Both the position numbers and the translations under genes were made by a program. A stretch of DNA of 64,000 nt from Bacteroides faecium (GTDB lineage Bacteria; Bacteroidota; Bacteroidia; Bacteroidales; Bacteroidaceae). Below are positions 37,214 to 44,716 of the stretch, piece by piece (within the stretch, counting starts at the first letter, position 1; every line of letters starts with the position of its first letter). The DNA lies in contig NZ_CP050831.1 of assembly GCF_012113595.1 (NCBI RefSeq), positions 4,092,001-4,156,000 of the forward strand. Reading direction: 5' to 3'. The notes below the pieces were generated by a model. It was not told the origin of the DNA and made no database searches. It saw only the letters and a program-made list of their open reading frames with translations.

Positions 37214-37771
37214 ATGAAAAAATTTAGATGTACTGTTTGCGGTTACGTTTATGAAGGTGACGCAGCTCCTGAGAAATGTCCTTTGTGTAAAGCTCCTGCC
37301 AGCAAGTTCGTAGAAGTTGTTGAAGTAGAGGGTGGTGCATTGACTTTTGCTGACGAGCACGTTATCGGTGTTGCAAAAGGTTGTGACGAAGAAATGATTA
37401 AAGACCTGAACAACCACTTCATGGGCGAATGTACTGAAGTAGGTATGTATCTGGCTATGAGCCGTCAGGCAGACCGCGAAGGTTATCCTGAAGTAGCTGA
37501 AGCTTTCAAACGCTACGCTTGGGAAGAAGCTGAACATGCTTCTAAATTCGCAGAGTTGCTGGGTGACTGTGTATGGGATACTAAGACTAACCTGCAGAAA
37601 CGTAAGGATGCTGAACAAGGTGCATGCGAAGACAAAAAACGTATCGCAACTCGTGCTAAAGCTTTGAACCTGGATGCTATCCATGACACTGTACACGAAA
37701 TGTGCAAGGACGAAGCTCGTCACGGTAAAGGTTTTGAAGGTCTGTACAACCGTTATTTCGGCGATAAATAA
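37214..37771 (+). CDS. reverse rubrerythrin (rubredoxin-first peroxidase)
   Basis: Cytoplasmic non-haem iron peroxidase of 185 residues. Domain order is inverted relative to classical rubrerythrin: the rubredoxin-like FeS4 site comes first (Cys6, Cys9, Cys22, Cys25 in CTVCGYVYEG and CPLCKAP), followed by the four-helix diiron domain (about 55-185) with the ligand helices GECTEVGMYL, YAWEEAEHASKF and DEARHGKGFEGL. It reduces hydrogen peroxide with electrons from NAD(P)H through rubredoxin-type carriers and protects the anaerobe during oxygen exposure. Codon choice is strongly biased, as for an abundant protein. Co-transcribed with the PerR-type gene. Confidence 0.9.
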   Translation: MKKFRCTVCGYVYEGDAAPEKCPLCKAPASKFVEVVEVEGGALTFADEHVIGVAKGCDEEMIKDLNNHFMGECTEVGMYLAMSRQADREGYPEVAEAFKRYAWEEAEHASKFAELLGDCVWDTKTNLQKRKDAEQGACEDKKRIATRAKALNLDAIHDTVHEMCKDEARHGKGFEGLYNRYFGDK

Positions 37772-37792
37772 TCAAACCTCATAATAACTCTT

Positions 37793-37830
37793 AAAAGGTC
37801 TGTATTCGAAAATGAATGCAGACCTTTTTT
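37793..37830 (+). terminator. rubrerythrin terminator
   Basis: AAAAGGTCTGTATTC (37793-37807) pairs with GAATGCAGACCTTTT (37814-37828) with one G-T wobble and a six-base loop, then T residues. It overlaps the longer frame of the next gene, which supports the later start chosen there. Confidence 0.85.
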
Positions 37831-37866
37831 GTTTATATTTGCTCATCAACTTTTAATACCACAGTT

Positions 37867-38502
37867 ATGAAAAGAGTACAACTATTGTTAGTTTGTTTAG
37901 TGCTTTCGGCAGCTGCTTTTGCTGCTGATAAAGTGATTAAGTTGCCACAGCCTAATTTAAACCGTACAGGTACGGTAATGAAAGCGTTGTCCGAACGTCA
38001 TTCAACCAGAGAGTTTGCTTCAAAAGCTCTGAACCTGGCTGATTTGTCGGATTTGTTATGGGCTGCTAATGGCGTCAATCGGAAAGATTCAGGTAAACGG
38101 ACGGCTCCGTCGGCTTTGAACAAGCAGGATGTGGACGTATATGTAGTGTTGCCGGAAGGTAGTTACTTGTACGATGCAAAGAATCACCAGTTGAATTTGA
38201 TAGCTGAAGGAGATTACCGGGGTGCAGTTGCTGGTGGGCAGGCTTTTGTGAAATCGGCTCCGGTTTCTTTAGTGCTGATTAGCGACCTTTCCCGTTTCGG
38301 AGATACGAAAAATGCACATACCCAGTTGATGGGGGCTATGGATGCAGGTATTGTTTCACAGAATATTTCAATTTTCTGTTCTGCTGCAAATTTGGCTACA
38401 GTGCCACGTGCTTCGATGGATAATAATCAATTGAAGAAAGTCCTGAAGCTGAAAGACACTCAGATTCCTATGATGAACCATCCTGTAGGGTACTTTAAAT
38501 AA
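37867..38502 (+). CDS. secreted nitroreductase-family (SagB-like) oxidoreductase
   Basis: FMN-type nitroreductase fold, 211 residues from the start at 37867, which gives a signal peptide (MKRVQLLLVCLVLSAAAFAA). The frame open from 37816 would begin inside the preceding terminator. Family signs: LSERHSTREFASKALNLADLSDLLWAANGVNR at the N-terminus, APSALNKQDVDVYVVLPEG, and AMDAGIVSQNISIFCSAANLATVPR in the C-terminal half. The substrate is unknown. An exported flavoprotein of this kind next to peroxide and thioredoxin genes fits a redox-stress group. Confidence 0.82.
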   Translation: MKRVQLLLVCLVLSAAAFAADKVIKLPQPNLNRTGTVMKALSERHSTREFASKALNLADLSDLLWAANGVNRKDSGKRTAPSALNKQDVDVYVVLPEGSYLYDAKNHQLNLIAEGDYRGAVAGGQAFVKSAPVSLVLISDLSRFGDTKNAHTQLMGAMDAGIVSQNISIFCSAANLATVPRASMDNNQLKKVLKLKDTQIPMMNHPVGYFK

Positions 38503-38520
38503 GGATCGATAGGTATATAA

Positions 38521-38604
38521 AAATAGTGACGCTATCCTCGCGGGATACCGTCACTATTTGTCCATTATAGCGTCACTATCCTTACCGGATGGCGTCACTA
38601 TCTT
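38521..38604. repeat. intergenic tandem array, 22-bp period (CGTCACTAT)
   Basis: CGTCACTAT starts at 38549, 38571 and 38593, an exact 22-base period. The 22 bases before the first copy (38527-38548) align to the unit in about 14 of 22 places. The first 39 bases form a near-perfect dyad, AAATAGTGACG (38521-38531) against CGTCACTATTT (38549-38559), extended to a 17-pair stem with one mismatch. It lies between convergent nitroreductase and thioredoxin genes and could act as a two-way terminator, though the extra copies are not needed for that. Confidence 0.78.
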
Positions 38605-38614
38605 TTTCCTTTTT

Positions 38615-39079
38615 TTACTTTAATAAAAACTCATCGATTGCTTTCTTATAGGTTGCTTTGTCAGCAGCCCCACGGAAAAGCTGTGGATCTCCTTTCATGG
38701 GGATGAATACGAACAATGGAATACTGGTTGCATTGAACAGGGCTGCCAGTTCTTTTTGTTTATCCACATTTACTTTGTAGATTGTTATTTTCCCTGCATA
38801 TTCCTTTGCTAATTCTTTCATGATAGGAGCTGTCTGGCGGCAAGGTCCGCACCAATCAGCATATAAGTCGATGATGGCAGGCTTGTCACCTTTGTATTTC
38901 CACTCCTTTGATTTTTCATAATCGAAGACGTCTTTCAGAAACATTTCCTTGTTCATTACGACGACTTCACCGTTACCTGTTACCTCTTTTTTACCTTGAT
39001 TGGTTTCTGCTTTATCATTGAAAGCGTACACAATCACACTTACCATGACAAGAGCCACCATTACTAATACTTTTTTCAT
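38615..39079 (-). CDS. exported thioredoxin-fold protein
   Basis: A 154-residue thioredoxin with an N-terminal signal or anchor segment (about residues 1-20) and the active site YADWCGPCRQTAPIM (Cys77, Cys80). It should act in the periplasm as a disulfide reductase or thiol carrier. It is the second gene of a two-gene unit, 17 bases behind the cytoplasmic thioredoxin gene, pairing one cytoplasmic and one exported member. A redox partner at the membrane (such as DsbD) is not in the window. Confidence 0.88.
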   Translation of the reverse strand: MKKVLVMVALVMVSVIVYAFNDKAETNQGKKEVTGNGEVVVMNKEMFLKDVFDYEKSKEWKYKGDKPAIIDLYADWCGPCRQTAPIMKELAKEYAGKITIYKVNVDKQKELAALFNATSIPLFVFIPMKGDPQLFRGAADKATYKKAIDEFLLK

Positions 39080-39096
39080 TCGTTATCTTTATCTTT

Positions 39097-39396
39097 TTAT
39101 GTATAATGCTTCTCGATAACCCCTTGCAGTTCACTGCTATGGATTACGCCGGAATGTCTCCATACCGCTTCCCCATCCTTGAATACTATAAAGGTAGGTA
39201 CGGCCTGTATACGATATTTAGTAGCCAGTTCTTCGTGCTGGTCAACGTCTATCTTTACGATCCGGGCTTTGTCACCTACAACTAATTTCAGTTCTTCCAA
39301 AACGGGTTTCATTGCTTTACAAGGTCCACACCATTCAGCAAAGAAATCAACCAAAACGGGTACCGGTGACTTTATTAAATCTTCAAACTTTTCCAT
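39097..39396 (-). CDS. trxA: thioredoxin
   Basis: Cytoplasmic thioredoxin, 99 residues, active site FFAEWCGPCKAMKPVL (Cys23, Cys26), with IDVDQHEELATKYRIQAVPTFIVF and the conserved cis-proline. It is reduced by thioredoxin reductase and supplies electrons to peroxidases, ribonucleotide reductase and others. Length and motif are standard. It leads the pair with the exported thioredoxin. Several trx genes are usual in Bacteroides, so the symbol marks the family, not a proven orthologue. Confidence 0.9.
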   Translation of the reverse strand: MEKFEDLIKSPVPVLVDFFAEWCGPCKAMKPVLEELKLVVGDKARIVKIDVDQHEELATKYRIQAVPTFIVFKDGEAVWRHSGVIHSSELQGVIEKHYT

Positions 39397-39558
39397 AATC
39401 TTTCCTTTCTTAAAGTTAAATGGCAGCCATTGAAGACTGCAAATACAAATTCTATTTCATTAATATAACGGGAAAAAACTGTTTTTGTTCACAAAATAGT
39501 AGTGGTAGGGAACTCATTGTGAAACAAAGTCAGTAATTGAAAATAATATTCGCAAAAA

Positions 39559-39590
39559 TTGTGAAGATTGGAATGAAAGAATTATCTTTG
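39559..39590 (+). promoter_or_regulatory. promoter of the higBA locus
   Basis: TATCTTTG (39583-39590) matches TAnnTTTG, with ATTG ending at 39561 about 21 bases upstream as a partial -33 box. It stands 27 bases ahead of the higB remnant, the normal arrangement for a toxin-first HigBA operon. Confidence 0.5.
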
Positions 39591-39616
39591 TGGATGAAAC
39601 AAGAACAGTTGATGAA

Positions 39617-39824
39617 ATGGAAATCAATTTCAATGAGATGTATTTGCGAGATTTGTATCTCGCAGGTAAAGCGGACAAGAAACATCGTTTTCAGCCACAA
39701 GTCGTCAAAAAGTATATTCGGGTCATTGACCTGATGAGAGACGAAGATAATGTGAGAAACAGAGGATGGCAAGACTGTTGCCACAATCTGCAATATTACA
39801 GAATTATCGAATCATTATAAGTGA
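39617..39824 (+). pseudogene. higB: broken higB toxin gene
   Basis: The 5' part reads MEINFNEMYLRDLYLAG, then KADKKHRFQPQVVKKYIRV and IDLMRDEDNVR (39617 to about 39760), the usual N-terminal half of a HigB/RelE-type toxin. The 3' part, in a different frame from about 39762, reads EDGKTVATICNITELSNHYK and stops at 39822-39824, the usual HigB C-terminus. About 30-40 codons of the middle are missing and the frame is off by one, so an internal deletion is the simple explanation. As it stands, the open frame stops at 39820 after a nonsense tail, giving 67 residues instead of about 95-110. The nuclease should be inactive. Confidence 0.8.
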
Positions 39825-39830
39825 AAGAAT

Positions 39831-40172
39831 ATGAGTAAGAAAAAATTTCCGTCCGATATGGTGGCAAACAATATGCTCCCTGTATACCCAACACACCCGG
39901 GAGCGATTCTGAAAGAAGAAATCGAATATCGGGGAATTTCTCAGCGGCAGTTGGCTAAAAATATGGGAATTGCCTATTCTGCCCTAAATGAGATTTTGAA
40001 CGAACGCAGGCCTTTGACAGAAAAAACTGCGCTGCTTTTCGAGGCTGCTTTGAATGTTAATGCAGAACCTCTATTGCGCCTTCAAATGAGGTACAATATG
40101 CAGGTTGTTCAAAAAGACCGTTCTTTCATGGAACGATTGGCTCAGGTCAGGAAGGTTGCTGCAATTCTTTAA
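39831..40172 (+). CDS. higA: HigA-family antitoxin
   Basis: A 113-residue DNA-binding antitoxin of the HigA/XRE type: PVYPTHPGAILKEEIEYRGISQRQLAKNMGIAYSALNEILNERRPLTEKTALLFEAAL is the standard HigA helix-turn-helix (about 17-75). The frame is intact although its partner toxin, 6 bases upstream, is broken. It probably still binds its own promoter and may act as an orphan repressor or neutralise related HigB toxins elsewhere. Confidence 0.9.
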   Translation: MSKKKFPSDMVANNMLPVYPTHPGAILKEEIEYRGISQRQLAKNMGIAYSALNEILNERRPLTEKTALLFEAALNVNAEPLLRLQMRYNMQVVQKDRSFMERLAQVRKVAAIL

Positions 40173-40270
40173 GGTCTTGCGTGAATGTAATGATTAGTTC
40201 CGGATGTTTTGGCGATAATTTATGATATAATAATCATGAAAGACTTTGTCTGATTAATGGAGGACTGGAA

Positions 40271-40320
40271 AAATGGATAATGAATGATGATATAAAACAT
40301 ATCAGCTTCATTATCCATTT
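40271..40320. terminator. two-way terminator between higA and the S46 peptidase gene
   Basis: AAATGGATAATGAA (40271-40284) pairs with TTCATTATCCATTT (40307-40320), and an inner TGATAT/ATATCA extension makes a stem of about 20 pairs with AT-rich flanks. It lies between convergent genes and can serve both strands. Confidence 0.7.
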
Positions 40321-40344
40321 CTTCTTTATGAATGATATTTCTAA

Positions 40345-42504
40345 TTATTCCGCAATAGTCAATTCATCAATGATATGGGAAGCTCCCGCAAATTTATCTA
40401 TGATAAAGAGTGTATAGCGAATATCGACACAAGCGGCACGCTGTGATGAAGGGCGGAAAGCAATGTCGCCCGTCAAGCCTTCAAAGTTACGGTCGAAAGC
40501 AGTTCCTACCAACTGACCTTTACCGTTGAAAACCGGGCTGCCGGAGTTCCCGCCTGTATTATCAGTGTTTACAATAAAGCAGACAGGCATTTCACCGTTT
40601 TTGCCATAGCGTCCATAGTCTTTGGCTGCGTATAACTCTTTCAGTTTTTGAGGCACAACAAATTCCCAGTTTCCCTGATCTTCTTTCTCCATTACTCCTT
40701 TAAGAGTGGTATGGGCATCATAAATAGCACCGTCGAACGGTTCATAAGAAAGTACCTGCCCGTATGTCAACCGTAAAGTCGAATTTGCATCCGGATAAAT
40801 AGGAATACTTTTTTCCTGTCTCATATCCATCATACCTTTCACCCATACTTTGTGAGCAGCATCGTAGTTCTGATTTGCTTCTTTCATGGCGATAGCCGTT
40901 TTCAATATTCCGTCAGTAATGGAATATTTGAATAATACCATCCAGTCGTATCCTATTTTATACAAGCTCGGTTTTTTGATAAACTTTTCAAAATTTTGGG
41001 GATTGCCGAAGATGGAATGTTCGAAGCACTCATCAACGAATGCGTCGATATTGCCTTTAAAACGGGAATTGATAATCTCAAAGATATTAATCCGCTGTTC
41101 TGCCGGAATATATTTGGCATAAGTTTTCAGCATCTCTTTGCCGACCTTTTTCTCCACTTCCGGGAAAGGAACATTGGCAAAATATTTATCAGCTTCTTTT
41201 TTCAGGTTTAGCTTTGCTTCTTTTATCTTCTCTTTATCTTTAGATTTCAAGGCAGCAACTATTTCCATTGTAGAAGGAATACGCATAAAATCGAGAGCAG
41301 TTACCAATGCTTCATTAATAGCCTGCTGATGATAGAGAGCATCACGACGGTGAGCTACGATAGAACGGATTTCATCGAAAGCTTTCTGATAAGAATCATC
41401 TCCCTTTTCACGGCCACGTGCCAAAAGTTCTTCTTGTTGTGCACGTTTGGTATCTAGTACGTTGAGACGTATCAGACCTTCGTTCATGCCGATAGCATTT
41501 TTCCAATAGTTGGCAGATGATGCATATTTGCTGGCATAATGAATACGTACGGCGGGATCTTTCAGCATTTGTTCCATAAGTACCTTTTGACGGGCTCCAC
41601 GTACATGCTGACGCATAAAGTTGGTAGTCTGCATGCGTTCTTCCACTTCATCGGAAATCATGTATCTCCAGTTGCGTCCGGGGAATCCCATGACAAAGGT
41701 GAAATCACCTTCCTGTACTCCGGCGAGGCTGATAGTCAGATGTTTCTTTACTTTCAAAGGAATGTTGTCTTTAGAATAGGCTGCCGGTTTCCCATCTTTA
41801 TCCGCGTAAATGCGGAAAAGAGAGAAATCCCCCGTGTGACGCGGCCACATCCAGTTATCCGTATCTGCTCCAAACTTACCGATAGAAGAAGGAGGAGCAC
41901 CTACCATACGAATATCGCTGTACACCGTTTTGATGAACATATAGTATTTGTTTCCACCATAGAAAGCCTTAAGCTCCAGTTTGGTGGCGGGGATGATTTC
42001 TATATTCTCGGCTTTGGCAAAACGTTCTGCCACTTTGCTAAGATAGCTTGGTGACAGGTAGTTAACTCCTTCCGGATCCGGATCTTTCTTTAGTTGTTCT
42101 GTGACATAATCGGTCACATCGAGAATACGATCGATATATGTGACGGTAAGTCCCGGAGTAGGAAGTTCCGCCTCGCGGTTCATAGCCCAAAAGCCTTCAG
42201 TCAGGTAATCATGCTCTACATTGCTATGTTGCTGAATAGCTCCATAACCGCAATGATGGTTCGTCAGAACCAGTCCTTCGGAAGAAATAACTTCTCCCGT
42301 GCATCCACCGCCAAAGTGTACAACCGCATCTTTCAGAGAAAGACCGTTTGCGTTGTATACCTCTTCGACAGGAATTTCAAGACCAAGTTCACGCATGGCA
42401 ACTGCATTCTGAGTTTTCAGGTCAGGCAGCATCCACATCCCTTCGTCGGCGTGGATGCTAAAAGCTGCCAGTGAAAATAGGACAAATAGGATTTGTTTTC
42501 TCAT
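40345..42504 (-). CDS. dpp11: S46 dipeptidyl-peptidase, DPP11-like (acidic specificity predicted)
   Basis: Exported serine exopeptidase of 719 residues removing dipeptides from peptide N-termini. Signal peptide about 1-19; chymotrypsin-like halves with His84 in TNHHCGY, Asp near residue 226 in DNWMWPRHTGDF, and nucleophile Ser654 in GGNSGSPV. Eighteen residues after the serine, the sequence AFDRNFEGLTGD places Arg672 at the position equal to Arg673 of Porphyromonas DPP11, which selects Asp/Glu at P1. It abuts the preceding S46 gene with no spacer, so both are co-translated. Product dipeptides would feed peptide-fermenting metabolism. The symbol follows this inference. Confidence 0.88.
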   Translation of the reverse strand: MRKQILFVLFSLAAFSIHADEGMWMLPDLKTQNAVAMRELGLEIPVEEVYNANGLSLKDAVVHFGGGCTGEVISSEGLVLTNHHCGYGAIQQHSNVEHDYLTEGFWAMNREAELPTPGLTVTYIDRILDVTDYVTEQLKKDPDPEGVNYLSPSYLSKVAERFAKAENIEIIPATKLELKAFYGGNKYYMFIKTVYSDIRMVGAPPSSIGKFGADTDNWMWPRHTGDFSLFRIYADKDGKPAAYSKDNIPLKVKKHLTISLAGVQEGDFTFVMGFPGRNWRYMISDEVEERMQTTNFMRQHVRGARQKVLMEQMLKDPAVRIHYASKYASSANYWKNAIGMNEGLIRLNVLDTKRAQQEELLARGREKGDDSYQKAFDEIRSIVAHRRDALYHQQAINEALVTALDFMRIPSTMEIVAALKSKDKEKIKEAKLNLKKEADKYFANVPFPEVEKKVGKEMLKTYAKYIPAEQRINIFEIINSRFKGNIDAFVDECFEHSIFGNPQNFEKFIKKPSLYKIGYDWMVLFKYSITDGILKTAIAMKEANQNYDAAHKVWVKGMMDMRQEKSIPIYPDANSTLRLTYGQVLSYEPFDGAIYDAHTTLKGVMEKEDQGNWEFVVPQKLKELYAAKDYGRYGKNGEMPVCFIVNTDNTGGNSGSPVFNGKGQLVGTAFDRNFEGLTGDIAFRPSSQRAACVDIRYTLFIIDKFAGASHIIDELTIAE

Positions 42505-44664
42505 TTATTCTACGATTGTCATTTCGTTAATCAGATGTCCGCAGTTGCCCAGTTTCTCAAGGATGAACAGGACATAACGGATATCCAGGTTGATGCAGCG
42601 TTGCAGGTTGTTGTCAAAGTTGATATCACCGCTCAACGATTCCCAGTTGCCGTCGAAAGCGCAACCAATCAGTTCTCCGTTTTCATTCAATACCGGGCTG
42701 CCGGAGTTACCACCGGTGATGTCATTGGTAGACAGGAAGCAAACCGGCATATCGCCGTTCGGCAAAGCATAACGTCCATAATCCTTCTTTTCTATCAGTT
42801 CTTTCAGTTTGGCAGGTACAACGAATTCGCGATCTTCCGGGTTTTCTTTTTCAAGAATACCTTTGGTAGTAGTGTAATAGTTGTAGTGTACGCCGTCTTT
42901 CGGGTCATAAGGTTTCACGTTACCGTAAGTCAGACGAATTGTAAAGTTAGCGTCCGGGTAAGAAGGAACGGGTAATTTCATATCGCCAAGACCGCGAATG
43001 TACGTTTTGTGCAGTAAGGCAAGTTCCTGATCCATATCTTTCAGTTGTGAAACAATTTGCTCGAATAAGTCATATTTGGATTGACAGTATTGTAAAGCCA
43101 GGTCATTGTCGATAGCTTTCACTGTCGGCTTTTTGATGAACTTCTCAAAGTTTTCACGGTTGGCGAAGATGGAGTTATCATACATATCGTCGATAAACTT
43201 GTCATAGTCGCCTTTGTATTTCTGTTCGATCACCTTATAGATAGACGGACGCTGGTCAGCCGGAATCATTTCTGCATAAAGCGGAAACAGAGCTTTGGCT
43301 ACCTTACGGTCTACTTCGTGATCGTAGTCCTTATTATGGATACCGTCATAGGTTTCTTTCAGAGCTTCTATGCGTGCGTTGATTAAAGAGTCATTCTTTT
43401 CAACCAGTGCTTCCCGTGTTTTTGATAGCAGGGTACTACCAAATTCGATAGCGCCGAAGAATGTCTCTCTTAGACAAGTGAATTGATAGTTGAGAGGAGC
43501 GGTTTTAGCTACCAGGTCATCTATCTTCTTTACTACTTCCGCATATTCGGCATTGTTCTTTTCTTTGGCAAATTCTGCGAATTTAGCTTCCTGTGCAGTT
43601 TTTGTACCCAACACGTCATTATCAATAATCGCTTTGTTCATTCCGATGGAGTTCTTCCAGTAGTTGCTGGAACCGGCATACTTGTTGGCATACTGGATAC
43701 GGATTTTGTCGCTGGCATTCATTACTTCTTTCAGAACAGCCAGGCGGGCACCCCGGATGCGGATACGCGGTTCGTTTTCAGATTCCATACGTTCTTTCAC
43801 TTCCGATACAGTCAGATAACGGCTTGTACTTCCGGGGAATCCCATAATCATTGCATAATCTCCTTCTTTCAGACCTTTGATGGAGATAGACAAATGTTTC
43901 TTGGTTTTCAGAGGAGTATTGTCGGCACTGTATTCTGCCGGTTCACCGTTAGCGTCTGCATAGATACGGAATATGGAGAAGTCACCTGTGTGACGCGGCC
44001 ACATCCAGTTATCCGTTTCGCCGCCAAACTTACCGATAGAAGAAGGTGGTGCGGCAACCATACGTACGTCCGGATATATTTTTTTATAAAACATGTAGAA
44101 TTTATTTCCGGCATAGAACGGAAGTGCTTGCGGCACAATTCCCTTTTTGTCTTTCAGATCACTTTTAGAGTAAAGTTCTTCTGCCAGTTTCTGAAGGAAC
44201 GCACCAGTGAATGATTCAGATTCGGTGATTTCTTTAGCAGCAATTTTTGCGTTGACAATATCGGTAATATCTTCAATGCGTTCGATAAAGGTGAATTTCA
44301 ATCCCGGAGTAGGGAGCTCTTTATCTCGGGAAGTAGCCCAGAAACCGTCAGTCAGGTAATCGTGCTCAACGCTACTGTGTTGTTGGATGGAAGCATAACC
44401 ACAGTGATGGTTTGTCAGGATCAGACCTTCCGGTGAGATGATTTCTCCCGTACATCCTCCACCGAATATGCCGACAGCATCCTTTAGAGAGACACCGTTA
44501 GGATTATATAAATCTTGGGCTTCCAACTTCAAACCTTGTTTCTTCATCATATCTATGGAATGTTGCTGCTGCATCAGTTGCAATAACCACATACCTTCAT
44601 CCGCCTTGGCGGAACATACGATCAGCGCAGTCAGCGCCAATAAATAAAGTCTTAGTCTATTCAT
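42505..44664 (-). CDS. dpp7: S46 dipeptidyl-peptidase, DPP7-like (hydrophobic specificity predicted)
   Basis: Tandem paralogue of the next gene, also 719 residues. Signal peptide about 1-21; His87 in TNHHCGY, Asp in DNWMWPRHTGDF, Ser654 in GGNSGSPV. Here the sequence 18 residues after the serine is AFDGNWESLSGD, giving Gly672, the DPP7 state linked to hydrophobic P1 residues. With the Arg-bearing neighbour the pair would cover two P1 classes. It starts 52 bases after the sulfatase-maturating enzyme gene on the same strand. Confidence 0.88.
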   Translation of the reverse strand: MNRLRLYLLALTALIVCSAKADEGMWLLQLMQQQHSIDMMKKQGLKLEAQDLYNPNGVSLKDAVGIFGGGCTGEIISPEGLILTNHHCGYASIQQHSSVEHDYLTDGFWATSRDKELPTPGLKFTFIERIEDITDIVNAKIAAKEITESESFTGAFLQKLAEELYSKSDLKDKKGIVPQALPFYAGNKFYMFYKKIYPDVRMVAAPPSSIGKFGGETDNWMWPRHTGDFSIFRIYADANGEPAEYSADNTPLKTKKHLSISIKGLKEGDYAMIMGFPGSTSRYLTVSEVKERMESENEPRIRIRGARLAVLKEVMNASDKIRIQYANKYAGSSNYWKNSIGMNKAIIDNDVLGTKTAQEAKFAEFAKEKNNAEYAEVVKKIDDLVAKTAPLNYQFTCLRETFFGAIEFGSTLLSKTREALVEKNDSLINARIEALKETYDGIHNKDYDHEVDRKVAKALFPLYAEMIPADQRPSIYKVIEQKYKGDYDKFIDDMYDNSIFANRENFEKFIKKPTVKAIDNDLALQYCQSKYDLFEQIVSQLKDMDQELALLHKTYIRGLGDMKLPVPSYPDANFTIRLTYGNVKPYDPKDGVHYNYYTTTKGILEKENPEDREFVVPAKLKELIEKKDYGRYALPNGDMPVCFLSTNDITGGNSGSPVLNENGELIGCAFDGNWESLSGDINFDNNLQRCINLDIRYVLFILEKLGNCGHLINEMTIVE

Positions 44665-44716
44665 TAATTAAGTGATAAAAATTAAATATATGATTGTTAA
44701 TATGTTCTGTTTCTTA

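Noticed and set aside
36989..37723. 244-codon minus-strand ORF opposite the perR and rubrerythrin genes
   Set aside because: It spans two solid genes on the other strand and owes its length to their codon bias; Phe/Ser/Thr-rich shadow.
39537..39734. 65-codon ORF ahead of the higB remnant
   Set aside because: Overlaps the higBA promoter and higB in another frame, with no sensible product.
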